From Lophius americanus (Eukaryota > Chordata > Actinopteri > Lophiiformes > Lophiidae), in NCBI GenBank assembly GCA_037951165.1, contig JBBDHG010000037.1:1305001-1369000 (forward strand): a stretch of DNA of 64,000 bases, given 5' to 3'. This document shows, piece after piece, positions 24,395-36,654 of the stretch. The notes beneath the pieces were generated by a model. It was not told the DNA's origin. It was given only the letters and a program-made list of their open reading frames with translations, and did no database searches. How positions within the stretch are numbered: position 1 is the first letter of the stretch; each line of letters begins with the position of its first letter. The position numbers were made by a program, and so were the translations under genes.

Positions 24395-25275
24395 TTATGG
24401 CCTGAGTGCCGAGGGAGGATTGTGGGATTGCACGAGCAAGTCTGGAGTGAGAGCGAAGTATGAGTTGTACAGGATATGTATGAGAGCAGTATGACAGCGT
24501 GGAGGCGTGAAGTAGGAAGGACAGATGGTAAGTGGTGGTGGGACCGCACCAAGGATCGGCTCCGTGCTACGTCTTGTTTAATATGGTGATGGACAGGCTG
24601 ACAGATGAGGTCAGACAGGAGTCTCCGTGGACTATGATGTTTGGAGGACATTGTGATCTTTAGTGAGAACAGGTGGAAAAAAACCTGGAGAGGTGGAGGT
24701 GTGTACTGGAGAGAAGAGGAATGAAGGTCAGTCGCAGTAACACCGATTACTAGCGTGTGCATGAGAAGGAGGCAGGTGGAACAATGAGGATGCAAGTAGC
24801 AAAGGGGAAGAAGGGGTAGTTGTTTAAGTACCCTGGGATCAACTGTTTAGAGCAATGGCGAGTATTTAAAAACAGTGAAGAAGCAAGTGCAGGCAAGGTG
24901 GAGTGGGTGGAGAAGAATGTCAGGACAGAAGAGCATAGCAAGAGTGAAAGGAAATCTCAAGATGGTAGCAAGAGCAGCTCTGCTGTCTGGTTTAGAGACG
25001 GTGGTTCTGACCAAAAGACGGGAGGCAGAGCTGGAGTTGGCAGGGAGGAAGATGTTCAGATGTTCTTTGAGAGTGGATAAGACATGAGAACATCAGTCGT
25101 CTTAGAGACAAGGAAAGAGATACCAGATTGAGATGGTTTGAAAGATAAGCTTTCTGGATTTGGTGAAAGAGGACAAACAGTTGGTGGGTATGACCGAGGA
25201 AAATCAGAGAACAGCGCAAGATGGAATCAGATGATCCGCTATGTTGACCTTTGAAAGGAATAGCTGAAAGAACAA
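24395..25275 (+). mobile_element. RTE-type LINE relic, 3' half
   Basis: Plus-strand remnant of an RTE-clade reverse transcriptase. The regions corresponding to 'EVRQESPWTMMFADD' (24606-24650; the catalytic ADD is lost to GGH), 'ENLERW' (24672) and 'KVSRS' (24724) can be followed, as can downstream parts to 'RLRWFERxA'. The 3' end gatgatccgctatgttgacc at 25232 matches the usual end of these fish elements. Many frameshifts and stops, so it is inactive. Confidence 0.75.
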
Positions 25276-25289
25276 GATTATGAACTGTT

Positions 25290-26635
25290 AAAAAAAAAAA
25301 AATAGTCAAAATATAAAAAAGAAACAAGACTAGATTAAATCAACTCATTCCTAAAACGTTTTTAAAAAACCTCTGCCTCATCACCAACACATCTAAGACA
25401 TTAAAAAGAAGTAAAATTCACAGTTGGCAGACAGATAGAAACAATCTTGAGCGATAAAGAGCGCATCATCGGAGCCTATCAGTGCTATGGGTAGAAAACT
25501 CAGTCTTCCACCAAGAAAAATATTGATTTTCTTTCTTATTTTTTGACACAAACAAGAGCCTCTCTTCCATAGTATTACTGTCTCTGAGGACAAGGTGGCT
25601 CACATCGATCCACGCAATCTGTGTTGAGGTTTGATCTTCGTAAGTGGAAATACACAGAATAAGCATTACGCTCAGACTCTTGGATATACACTAAAACATA
25701 TTACAATAATTACTGTAAATAAAGTGAATGATTGGATGGAAAAAAATACACTAAACAGTGAAAGTTTTTCATGCACATCTCCTCCTTTTCTCTTTCCCTC
25801 TCTCTTCCAGCTGTTTTCCAAAACACCTCCTCTATGCTTCATGATTTTTTTTCTTATTTAAACTAGTTACCATTTTACATTTCTCCTCTGTCTTTAGCGT
25901 TTTCTTACACTCCACTCACCCCCCTGTTTTGCATAATCTCTGTTTTTTATTTCCTACCTTAGGGACACCCATCCCTTGTGTGCTATCCCATCTCATTACA
26001 TCTTGACTTTGCTACCAAGGATCTCGCTTCATCTCTCTCAACTTTTGCAGTCAATGGCATACAGGATTCATAGCCTTAATTACACCCCAGAGGATCTTCC
26101 TCCTCGTCTTCTCTCATCCTCTAACCACAACTGCTTCCTCATGCCGCCTCATCCTCTTTGTAGTCTTCATCGTCACTCTCTCCCTCCTTCTTGCGCCTCC
26201 GTCCAAACATACTGTCGCTCTGCTCGCTCCTCCTGTCCATCACACTTCCTCCCTCATCTCTATCCCTGTCACAATAAGATCATATTCAGTCAGACCCACG
26301 TCTAGGCAAGTGGAGGGGGGGAAAAATCACATATGGCTGTCTACTGATCATATCCCATGCTCACTTGGGTTTTCTTTTCCCAATACCATGGTTTTGATGC
26401 TTGTTGGGAATTATTCTTTATTGCTCCCAGACCATAACATAGGGAGGTCAAAGTTCAGCATCAGCTGAATAACAGTTAAGCAAAGCAGATGTTTGTTGTC
26501 ATCTGGGCATGAACTGTCTGGGCAGTTGAAAGCTTGCCCTCTTCACACCACTTTCCTGCTTAAGGCATCGTTCCATTATGAGTCACTTCAAAAGATATAG
26601 TCCAAATGTTCCAACAGCGGTTGGACAACTGCCCC
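25290..26635. other. Non-coding stretch, no gene recognised
   Basis: Pyrimidine-rich from 25780 to 26270. The 109-codon open frame at 25976-26305 is compositional and has no known motif. Confidence 0.4.
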
Positions 26636-26639
26636 GTGG

Positions 26640-26770
26640 AAACCTGCTGTTAGAACGATACAAAGCTAGAACACCCTTTGTAGATTCATTTGACCCAATT
26701 TTGATATATGGTTGGGAAGAAAGTGTAAAAAACCCCAAGTGAGTAAAGTATGATTTATTAGTGAAGAGTA
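26640..26770 (+). repeat. Possible fragment of the hairpin-bounded repeat family
   Basis: Weak match to an internal module: tcatttgacccaattttgat, then 'ccccaagtgagtaaagtatgattta'. Low confidence. Confidence 0.3.
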
Positions 26771-26799
26771 AGTATCATTCATTTCATTTGGCCCTTGTT

Positions 26800-26910
26800 A
26801 AAGTCCCTCACAACCTAAGTTTGGCTGTTTTTCCTGCTTGCAACACATCAACTATGAGGAAGAGAATGTTCACCTGCTGCCTAATACCTGGTGTAGATAA
26901 TTGAGTCAGC
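26800..26910 (+). mobile_element. Tc1/mariner-type terminal fragment
   Basis: The block tttttcctgcttgcaacaca, tcaactatgaggaagagaat and gttcacctgctgcctaatac matches the transposase-start and terminal side of a common fish mariner-like element. The other terminus of that family is represented at 44649 and 45365. Fragment only. Confidence 0.55.
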
Positions 26911-26914
26911 AGGA

Positions 26915-27840
26915 GTCTGGTGATGGAGACTTTGCCGCTTCATATTTTGCAACATTTTTATTTGGCATGCTGAGCTTTTAAAATTGTTTCACTGTGTGCA
27001 TATTATCATGTTTGGGTAGTAGTTGGGGGAGTTCACCAGAAAATAAACTTGTGCACCCTTTTGGAAAGAGCGTGATTTTTCATGTAGCATTCATAATGTG
27101 CTCTGCATTTCTCACAGACTTCAAGAACCTGTAATGTTTGATACCAAACATGTAGGAGTGACCCTTATTTTTTTTCTTCCTTGGGTCTCTGTTTGTTTCC
27201 AGCTGAACTGTGATGTGGTTTGGTTGTGCTGAGAAGAGTGGCAAGTGGGATAACGGCAGGATATTTTATAATAGATATATCATTTTAGCATGCAGGAAGC
27301 TAACTAGCAGTCATTCTACATCAGCTTTGTATCGCCTAACAATTACATTAGACAATTTAGTGACCATGGTTACATTTGTGCACATGAGCAAGAGTATGTT
27401 CCATGATTAATGTTAAAAGTACAGCACTTACAATGTTCTATATGCTTTATTGGTTCATTAATCCCTTCTAAAGGGTGTGACAGTGATCCAATAGTAATGA
27501 GTCCTGAATCATTACAAGATGCCTCCTTTAGTTCTGTCTTTCCTTGTTAGTGGCTCTCAACACCCACTGGAATGCAAGCGGGGAGTTCTAAGAACCTTAC
27601 ATAATCACGCTGAGAATTTACCAAGCAAAGGTAAGGAAAAGGAACACACACATTCTTTAAAAAAAAACACATTTATACCAAATTGCCGTAAACACTTACG
27701 CCGCCAATGCAGTCGTTACATCTCTCCCCAAGCAGTTTCACCACCATTCATATCTTGAAATATGTCAAACAAAATACTCAATATGATGGCCGGCAGGAAA
27801 CCAAAACACCCATCATCTCCAGGAAGTTGACGACCCACAA
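26915..27840. other. Non-coding stretch, no gene recognised
   Basis: No recognisable coding exon, RNA gene or mobile element. Confidence 0.4.
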
Positions 27841-27844
27841 TATG

Positions 27845-28165
27845 TTCGGTTGGTAACTTCATAAAAATGACAACTTTGAGGGTTGAGGTCGATTTTGGGA
27901 AAGTTCGCTTGTGTATTTCCAACACTAAGGCGAGCTTTAAAGTTTTCGGGCTATAATGTCTCAACAATGAAATTTAGTGATTTGGTGGTCAGATTTAGTC
28001 AACAATTTGGTGCATATGATTCAACGTCGGGAGATGTATCTTGCATATATCCTATTTTATTCGATTCATTAATATTTAACTCACTAGGGGGAGCTTTTTT
28101 AACAAACGCTGTTTCAGATTTAGCATTTGATTTAAGGAGTTTGATCAGGGTTACAATGACCTAAG
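27845..28165 (-). repeat. Hairpin-bounded repeat family, copy I
   Basis: Reverse-orientation copy with rc of 'cctttcccaaaatc', of the ctccccctagtg module (28083-28097: cactagggggagctttttt) and of 'ctgattcaactcctcaaatt'. Both terminal hairpins are lost. It generates a spurious 93-codon open frame. Confidence 0.6.
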
Positions 28166-28169
28166 CACG

Positions 28170-29190
28170 TCACGTCACTGTAGGTGGATCGGCTGTAATT
28201 GAACTGGAGGCATTCTAACTATCTTGACCCATGACACTGACCCTAACCCAGTTAGTACGTTCTCTCACCAGTTCCAGGATCGATCATGTAAAAGGTGCAT
28301 CTGGTTTGTACTGTGAGCTTGCACATAAACAAAATATACCGTCAACCTGGTTTGAATGTTTTGGCTGATCGGTGCGAGCAACAACACTTAATATCACATT
28401 TATTCAATTTCCGAGCTGATATTGTTTTTCTTATAGAGAATAAAGGAGCATAGAACGTAATGTAGACCAGACAGGGGGTTGAATTGAAAATCCCGGCCTC
28501 CCTTCTTAATATCGCATAGAAATTAAATTATTCTGTCGAGAGGGAAAAAATTATGATTGACAGCTAACTGCGGCTCTCTCTCTCTCTTGCCAAAAATCAA
28601 TGTAGCTCATCCAGCAATCAATCAATCTTTCTCCCTCTCCCTCCCGACTTGAAGATCTAATAAATCAATAAATTTGTGGGTCAACATAACCCCCAGCAAA
28701 ATAAATTATAGTTGGTGAGGAGCAGCTATTTATCTCTGAGTGGAGCTCTTCCTCTCACAAACTAGTATATATTATTATATTATATATATATACACACATA
28801 TATAAAGGATATATTGGCTCTGAGAACTCGAACACTTTCAAATAAGCTTTAAATGTCTCCAAATGAATCAGATACTTTGGTCGCCTTCTGATATCAGTCT
28901 TTACTGTTGAGAACCATCATAGAAACCACACAGTTGACCCGTATAACTTAGGGAATTAAAAGGCCCATACCCAAATTGTGCAGGCCCATTCAAAGTGAAA
29001 TCCTTGCACCATGCCTGAGTTTAAATACATGAAGCTCCCCATCAGTTAGAGTGAACTCGTGAAGCCTCTTTGATGATTAGACCCAACATTAAAGACAGAT
29101 AAATGCACTGCTGTCAACACTATTGCAATTTTTCTGATTTTTTTAAGAAAATTTACTAATACTGACAAAGTCGACAAAACCACCAGAAAT
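28170..29190. other. Non-coding stretch with a short (TA)n run
   Basis: It includes a broken (TA)n run at about 28766-28804. No coding exon recognised. Confidence 0.4.
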
Positions 29191-29196
29191 CATTGA

Positions 29197-29379
29197 GAGC
29201 AGTTAGACCCTGATTTTAAGCAAGACCTGCCGAATATCTATGGAGAGGATGAAGACTTACAAACAATTTTTGAAATGGATACTTTTGAATGTGATTTAAG
29301 ATATCTTCCTGATTCTTCAAGGCCTAGATCTTCAGTGAGGGGCTGGGTTCAAGAACTGTATGGAAGTATAGTCATCTGA
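29197..29379 (+). other. Unrecognised 60-codon open segment
   Basis: This plus-strand frame has no ATG at its start. It reads through DFKQDLPNIYGEDEDLQTIF and EMDTFECDLRYLPDSSRPRS to GWVQELYGSIVI and a TGA. The residue mix is balanced and acidic, unlike the low-complexity frames around it, so it could be a decayed exon or transposon ORF. I do not recognise the family, and no clean splice sites define it. Confidence 0.25.
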
Positions 29380-29905
29380 AAAACCTTGCTCATGAATTTG
29401 ACGCTTGGCTTAGGTTCATATTTTAATATTTTTTTAGAAATGCATCTACTCAGAATATATATAGGGTTATATCTCCTTACCTTTATTAGATCAATACAAG
29501 GGCAACAACAAAGACAAGAACATTCACATGGGATCTCGAGCTGGCAAGGCATAAATATTAATGGTGTGGTCATGAATTATGGCACTATTTAAATCCATGT
29601 CTAGCTGCTTCAGCACTCTTATTGAAAGTAGTAGTAAAAGACGGGTTGGATATTTCATTTCTCCATATAGCCTTTCACCAGGCTGATGACTCATGGAGAA
29701 AATGGATAAATCAAACAGTCTCCGGTCGTGTGGGTGGGCGTTTATGTTATACATATGCCAGTCAGCCAAAATATTCAAAATCATCTCTGTGATGCAAGAT
29801 GGGTTCTGATATCTGTCTATGATAACCAACAAGCCCATGACTTAGTCGTTGGTATAACATACCTTATTATATCAAAAATCATAATGTCAGAAACATTAGA
29901 CCCAC

Positions 29906-30470
29906 TCTGTCGTCCAAGACAGTAAGGGCATATCCACGGAAATTCCCCCAATTTCCTGCATTGTTCAAGCAATCCCCCTGTTTGAACTCCTCAAATTTAA
30001 TTTGTGTTAAGTCCAAAATACAGTGATTTTCATTAAAAAAAAAAATTGCTGCCCTAGTGAGTACAATATGAGCCACGAGAGTAAAATATGATAAATGGAA
30101 GATAGATATCTTCGAATCAATTCAGTTGCGTGAAATTTGGACTATTGTCAGACCAACGGTTACGAAGTTATGTCTTGAAAGAAACAGTTACATTATTTAA
30201 AAAGCTCCCCCTAGTGAGTAAAAGTTCAATGACTCAATTCACATGCACCAAATTTGGACTAAATTGGACCATCCAAACAGTTGAGCAAATTTGGAGATAA
30301 AGCTCCCCCAAGTGTCAGAAGTTTGCAACGTTCCTTTCCCAAAATCAATCCAGTTCTTCCTGTTACTAAGGTCTATGTAGGTACACAGTTTTGAGTTATC
30401 ATGTAAACACGAAGGATCTGCAGATGGTAAATGGCAATTTCATAATATCCCCAACTTATTGGGCGTATAA
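29906..30470 (+). repeat. Hairpin-bounded repeat family, copy J (reference full-length copy)
   Basis: The most complete copy, about 565 bases. The 5' hairpin is CTGTC, loop, GACAG (29907-29922). Next come gggcatatccacggaaattc and ctgcattgttcaagcaatcc. Two internal modules each contain a ctccccctagtg-like or 'gccctagtgag' motif, 'gagtaaaatatgat', 'gcaccaaatttggactaaat' and 'ccaacggtta.gaagttatg'. The block gataaagctcccccaagtgt, the 'cagttcttcctgttactaag' block and 'gatggtaaatggcaattt' follow, then the 3' stem aatatccccaacttattggg. No ORF, no RNA polymerase III boxes that I can see, and no LTR. Family not identified. Confidence 0.7.
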
Positions 30471-30474
30471 CGAG

Positions 30475-31630
30475 TACAGAAAAGTAAAGACAGATGAGGT
30501 TGAAAGAACATCTGATGTAGGTGTGGACGGTTTGGCCAAAAATGGTCCCAGTTGGAATCAGTGAATTAAGGGACATGACCCAAACACAGGAAGAGTGGCT
30601 CAAACAGATTCCGAAAACAACATCTGACATCCCACTCCAGGAGAGAGAGAAGTACTGGGCAGAACCTTCAAACTCCCAGAAGCAGACCCTCTAACCAGGA
30701 AGGCTAGCAAGTGATGTGTAACAGCACTGAATCCTGCTCATTAGAGAAAACCACGACAGCGAGTGGGCAGTGTGGGCCGGTGAGCAGAGGAACTGATGCA
30801 GCAGAGGATTGGAGAGCCATATAGAGAGAGGACGGCAGGAGGCAGGAAGTATGGACAAATGACTGGGAGAGAGAAGGCAGGCAGACAGAGAGACAGTTAT
30901 GCTGAGGAACTATGACAGGACTGACATCGATGAAGATGGAGAGAAATGAGGAGAAGGCGAGGAAGGGAAACCATTGGTTGAGTTGCAGGAGAGGTTTGTA
31001 TGAGACAGAACCGTGACAGTAATGTTATTAGTTTCCTGAAATACTAATCTGTATACGCACTGAGACAAAGAACTGCCCAGTAGAAAAGAGACAAAAAACG
31101 ACTTTTGTAACTTTTCTGACTGATGACATAACATTAAGTCAACGCTGACCCACAACGCCATCGATATAACAGACATGTCACCAAGACATATTGATTTTCA
31201 TTACATTCATTGCATTGTCATTACAAAGTAACGCTAAGACTAGCCGATTCTAAACAATATGCGACAGAGAAATCCTCAGTTTGTGTGTCGGTGTGCGTGA
31301 ACAGCAGGGAGAATGAGAAAGTGGTTTTTGTGGGAGACCATATAAATGTGATTCAAAGCAGCTTCACACCCACTAGAATACAGGTACTTTATGATGTTGC
31401 AGATTCACAGACTTGCATCCATTCATCAGCCTTACTTGTTTATCTTTTAGAGGGCATCACCCTTGAGATGTCGTGAGTCAATCAGAGGGCTTACACGCTG
31501 AGACAGACAATCATTCACTCTCACATTCACACACCAACGGGATATTTTAGAGTGTACGATTAAACCTAAACTGTATGTCTTTGGACCCACTTGAGCACAT
31601 GGAGACCAGGAAAGTTGGAAACTTTATTGT
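30475..31630. other. Non-coding stretch, no gene recognised
   Basis: A purine-rich interval at 30750-31000 ends in agaaccgtgacagtaatg. It could be part of an old retroelement, but I could not identify it. Confidence 0.35.
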
Positions 31631-31634
31631 GTTT

Positions 31635-32063
31635 TGCAAACTACGGCACTACCATGCTTCATATTTGGACTAAATCTGACCAAGTTATGTCTGAAAAACA
31701 GATTTTCTTTCCTTTAAAAGCAAAGCTTCCCATAGTTTGTAAAATATGAACTATGAGAGCAGAATACAAGATATTAAAAATAGATATCCTCAAATCAGTT
31801 AATTTGCATAAAACTTGGACTAAATTGGACAAAAGGTTGAGAAATGAAATCCTGAAACTCTTTTGAGATACAGCTCCCCCTAGTGTTAGAAATATATGAC
31901 CAACCTATCCCAAAATCAACCCAGCTCTTCATGGCACTAAGGTCTATGTGGTAACAAAATTTGAAAATGATTCATGAAAGTCTTTTGGAGTTATCGCGTT
32001 AACACCAAGGATGAGCAGCGGCGGACGATTCCATAGTTTCCTCGAATTTTCGGAAATGTATTG
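31635..32063 (+). repeat. Hairpin-bounded repeat family, copy K
   Basis: It has two internal modules, the block gatacagctccccctagtgt, the 'gctcttcatggcactaaggtct' block and the end gcggcggacgattccatagt ttcctcgaattttcgg with a weakened stem. The 5' hairpin is not preserved. Confidence 0.65.
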
Positions 32064-32064
32064 A

Positions 32065-33160
32065 CATGCTCATGTTGTGTTTAAAAAACGGAAAAAATGT
32101 TGGAATACAATTGTTTAGAAACAATATTGTGTGTTATAAAATGTTCTAGGAAAGAGTTTAGGGGAGATATGAACTGAAACAAGCGGAGGAGAAAAAGGAA
32201 AAAAACAATCCTTTAATATTAATTGTAAGAGGAGTCATGATATTTTCTGGGAGGTTCATTAAGAAGACAAGTTAATCAAATGTTCCACTCCTCTGAACTG
32301 TTATTAAATTGTTGGGAAGCATTACTGTTTGTATAGTAAACTGCAAAATGGGATTTCTTTCCAAACCCTACTGTCCAAAATCCGTTAATAGTCATTTATG
32401 TCACATGTGCTTTAATATTCATTAGAGCCCAGAGTGCATGTGTGTCACATATGCAATGCTTTCTCCCCTTCAATCCTTTACACCCAGACACACACGTGCA
32501 CATGCACGCGTACACACATGGATACAAACACACGTCAGCATGTATTAAATGAAAGGAAAAGAGTGTATGTGTCCCGTTGCTATTCTAATCCCTGCGGGCT
32601 TCCTGTTTTTATGCAGTTCGGAAGGAAAAGGGATAACTAGGCTGCATGCTGGGCCACAACTGTAGTGTGGGACTTTAGGCTGACCTCTTCCTCAGCTAAT
32701 TCTCCACACTCAAGGAACGGGCCAGGGGATGCTGTTCTTTATTCTCAATACGATTACCTACTGAGAAAAGAAAGCTGTATAATAAAAGCATTTTTATATG
32801 ATCTGAATTGGATGTGTATGATAGAGTGTTTGTAGAATTGTGGTTTTGCATGGCTGGCTTTGCGTGAGCATGCAAATGTCTCCATGTATAACAGCCTGCG
32901 TGCAGGATGTAGGTTCTAAAAGGCAGACTTTAAATTATGTGATTTCCTGTGAACCTTTCAGGATGAGTGAGGTGAGAGAAGTATCTTAAATATTTGATCA
33001 GACCAAGGTAGCACATACCGCCATTAAAGAGCGAGCAAGCTGTGACTGCTTAAAGAGTCCATTTAAACAGTTTTAGCATAAAATTCTCTTATCAGATCCT
33101 GATTCCTCTTCTGACCATATTGTAGCAACAATGGTACAAAAACAGAATCAATCTTTTTGA
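32065..33160. other. Non-coding stretch, no gene recognised
   Basis: No recognisable coding exon, RNA gene or mobile element. Confidence 0.4.
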
Positions 33161-33161
33161 T

Positions 33162-33640
33162 TGTATACCTGGAAAGTCTGGGATATTATGCAATCATCAG
33201 CACCACCGCTGCCATATTCACCCCAGATTGATTGAATTGAGGCGATGATGCAAAAACTATTTCATGGATTATTTTGTTGTATGTTACAACATAGACCTTA
33301 GGGCAAGAAAGAACTGGAGAGATTTTGGGAAGGGTCGGTTGTAGAGTACCGACGCTAAGAGGAGCTTCATCTCCAAAAGTTTTCGGGCCATATATTCTCA
33401 ACCATTGGTCCAATTTGGTCCAAATTTGATGCATTTGAAACGACTCAGGGAGATCTATCGCATTCAGCTCATCTTTACTCTCATAGTAATATATAATTTT
33501 ATGAAATATTTTCCTCAATAAGTGGAGCTTTCTCACAAAAAACTGTTTTTCAGACATAACTTCCCATTCAATTAGGTTAATCAGGGGGATTACTTGTACA
33601 GTGCAGGCGATTGGAAGATTTCCTGTGGGGGATGACAGCA
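33162..33640 (-). repeat. Hairpin-bounded repeat family, copy L (near full length, reverse)
   Basis: Reverse copy carrying both ends. The 5' hairpin (rc) is CTGT, loop, ACAG at 33622-33638, and the 3' end lies at 33162-33200 (ggaaagtctgggatattatg). Internal blocks are clear (gaagctcctcttagcg-type module, ccaaccattggtccaatttg). A 151-codon minus-strand frame spans it, but other copies do not conserve that frame, so it is not a gene. Confidence 0.7.
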
Positions 33641-33644
33641 TTGG

Positions 33645-34640
33645 CCTTGTTTCCTTTTAGATGCTCCACACATCAACTCCCGATGTAAAATAAGTGCAAT
33701 AATTCCATTTGCTCCAAAATTCTTGAGGACCACTTGAATCTCTCAAGTTGGACAACTAAATATGTTGACCCTGCGCAATGCAGCTTATGCTAAATGATTC
33801 CAGCCAGTCTGAGTGACTTAACGTGTTAAGCAAAAATAGAGGCAACTCTCTTCTTATAACTAACCCAGATTACAAATATTCATGATGGAGAAATCCTGTT
33901 GAAGATTTTTTTAAATAATTGCAGCATGTACAGATGCATTATCAAGCAACCGCATTACAATTAGTCTGCCTAATAGATATGCACATCCCAACATGCTCAT
34001 AATCATATTTATGGAAGCCTGGTCACAACAGGAGATTATATAAAGGATGTCCAACTGTCATTAGTTAGCGTGTGGAAAGTGTGGAAAGCAACCGAAAGTT
34101 TGATTTCTTAAAAAAAGAGAAAATCTGTGCTAAAAATGCAGACGCCATTTTGCTCTCTTGATATGGTGGTGTGAAAAAGTGGCACAATCGGAAAACGTTA
34201 AAATATTTTCAATGACTTAAGAAATTTCATTCACAAAATGTCAGGAAATTAGACATTTTACAGACACATGTTTTATTTGTTAAATAAAAAATTACAAGCT
34301 AATCTCTTTCTAAATTTCCTCCATGTCCAACGGGCAGGATTTCAGAGATGAAGCCTTTTGTTCTACTTCTGCCATTGGATGCGTGCACTTTGAAAATCCA
34401 CGATTGTGAGTCTGCACAAGGTTTTTTCATTCTAAATATACTGCATGCCTAGTACCCTGAGTTTCTGGCCAGTCGGATGTGGTCTGTGCAGAATCGATAC
34501 ATATCCTCCAGAGAGCCGAGCAAACAGCCGCATCTCAAAGGGTGGCGCATTTTTAAAGGTGCCACAGTGCGGACGGTGGCCTAACAAGTATTTAGAATGG
34601 CTCGGATCAGCTGTGACGGCCATGTCGTAGCCGGAACACA
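33645..34640. other. Non-coding stretch, no gene recognised
   Basis: No recognisable coding exon, RNA gene or mobile element. Confidence 0.4.
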
Positions 34641-34719
34641 ATACAGCTCCGCCTGATGGAGTGGAGTAGTAAGCTCTTCCACTTCACATCTATTGGTCCT
34701 GGTCATAGCCACTACTTAA

Positions 34720-35445
34720 CCCTTTTTTTTCTAGCTTGGAGAGGGAGAGGATGCCCGAAGAATGGAGGGAAAAGTTTCCTGGTGCTGATATCCAAGAACA
34801 AGGGTGACGTGCAGAGCTATAGCAACCACAAAGATATAAAGCTGATGAGCCATCAACTTTTGGAAGTCCTTCCAAAGAGTAGTGGAAGCGCGGCTAACAT
34901 AAATGGTGACAATTCGTGAGCAGCAGTATGGTATCATGCCAGGAAAGAGAACTAAAGAAAGGATATTTTTTCTGAAAGTGTTGATGGAGAAGTATACAGA
35001 AGGTCACAAGGCGTGAAGGCGTGCAACAGAGTGGCGAGGGAGGAATTGTGGGACTGCATGAGGACGTCTGGATCGACAGAAGTATGTTAGAGTGATACAG
35101 GATGTGTAGGGGAGCTGGATGAAAGTGGTGAGGTGAGTAGTAAAAGGTAAAGATGGGTTCAAGGTGGAGGTGTGACTGCATGAAGAATGGCCTCAGAGCC
35201 CCTTTCTTGTTTGCTATGGTGATGAAGAGGCTGACAGATGAGGTCACAGAGGAGTCTCCGTGGACTATGATGTTTGCAGATGACACTGGGATCTGTAGTG
35301 AGAGCAGGAAGCAGGTGGAAGAAAACCTGGAGAGGTGGCGGTATGCTCTGGAGAGAAGAGGAACGAAGGTCAGTCAAAGTAAGACAGAATACATGTGTGT
35401 GAATGACAGGGAGGCAGGTGGAACGCTGAGGATACTTTTCTCCAT
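34720..35445 (+). mobile_element. RTE-type LINE reverse-transcriptase relic
   Basis: Plus-strand RT domain fragment. In changing frames one reads PKNGGKSFLVLISKNKGDVQ, SYSNHKDIKLMSH, then EQQYGIMPGKRT, VKRLTDEVTEESPWTMMFAD and DTGICSESRKQVEENLERWR, YALERRGTKVSQSKTEYMC and VNDREAGGT. The catalytic ADD is preserved at about 35276-35284 (FADDTG). Frameshifts upstream of 35150 and the abrupt stop at 35445 show a truncated dead copy. The L2-derived inverted-repeat arm begins shortly downstream. Confidence 0.8.
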
Positions 35446-35579
35446 TAGTCCATTAGTATTAGTGTGTGGCGTTAAAACACAACCCCTAGCAAACTTTTAC
35501 AATGTATTATTGTAACAGGTTTATTTTATGCATATAAATAATTGTTGTTTCATAATTTACTGTTTTTATTTTAGTCTTT

Positions 35580-36100
35580 AAAAAATTACTCGCTTTGAGT
35601 GCAGATATCTAGTAAGCTCACTTTGTCTATTTGTTGTATTATTTTCTTGTTGTTTAGTCTTATGGAATGAATGTAGTTATTCTTTATGCTGTTTACATAA
35701 GTTAAATTTAGGAGTTTAATATCTTATACAGTCTAAAGTTACCATAAAACGAGTAATTGCTCAATCAAGGAAATTTTAAAACTGTGAAGAAAAATCAGAC
35801 TTATTCAATTATTTCATGAATATTAAAATAAACATTTTGTATTTTATGAAAAAATGTCGATTTTAATAAGTTTAGCTCAACCTTCTGTTGAAGGATGTTT
35901 CTGAGAAAACAAGTTGATATGCCAAAACAATTTGAACAAATTGAATGGGACTTTCTCTATAGTCATTGTTGACCCCTACTGGACTGTTCCTACTTATCAA
36001 ATATAACTTTTTCAATAGCCATTACATAGCCATTAATAGCCTTTATCCTGTGGTGTCTTCCAAGGCTCCATCCGTGGCCCCTTTCTCTTTAGCATTTACA
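35580..36100 (+). mobile_element. L2-derived RT-core repeat, left arm of long inverted repeat
   Basis: Inverted match to 42630-43165. Matching landmarks are actcgctttgagtgcagata with 43145-43164, gtttagtcttatggaatgaa with 43074-43093 and ccatccgtggcccctttctc with 42647-42666. It encodes on the plus strand a piece of RT block around GSIRGPFLFSIYMLH (36070-36112). Confidence 0.7.
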
Positions 36101-36109
36101 TGCTGCATG

Positions 36110-36622
36110 CATGTTTCCCACATGTGTAGGGTTTGCTACAGAGTTCCCTTCCAGTATTTTTTTAGTTTAGTTATGTCATATGGATCTCTATTATGGCTCT
36201 GCACTCTTCTATTAGCTATTTTGTTGTTTTTTTCTTTTTCAATTCGTATTTTATCCATTGCGGAATGAACTTGTTAGAAAAATTCCCTGTTCTCCTTGGC
36301 ACTGAGTTAATTATCATTCAGGTTAAAAACAGAACAATTACAGTGTTATTTTATAGTTTTAATATTGTTATTTTCTCCAAAGAGACGGATGAGTGAGTTT
36401 ATATTCTTTAATATGATAATATAAATGAATCAATACGTAGGATTTGCACATTTTCTGTTAACATTATCCCACTGTTTTGGGGGGTTTGTGTGTTTTTTTT
36501 GCATGGCTGCTAAAGCCATGTGTTATTTCAGTTAATCTGATTTTTTTATGATATTGTTTTATTCTCTCAACATGAGACATGAGAGAAGAAGAATAGACCA
36601 TCTGTTGTTCACAGCTGCATTA

Positions 36623-36654
<32 letters not shown>

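Noticed and set aside
24361..24795. 144-codon minus-strand frame
   Set aside because: Antisense shadow of the plus-strand RTE relic.
33186..33641. 151-codon minus-strand frame
   Set aside because: It lies within copy L of a non-coding repeat family, and the frame is not conserved in other copies.
34894..35377. Minus-strand frames of 130 and 72 codons
   Set aside because: Antisense shadows of the plus-strand RTE reverse-transcriptase relic.
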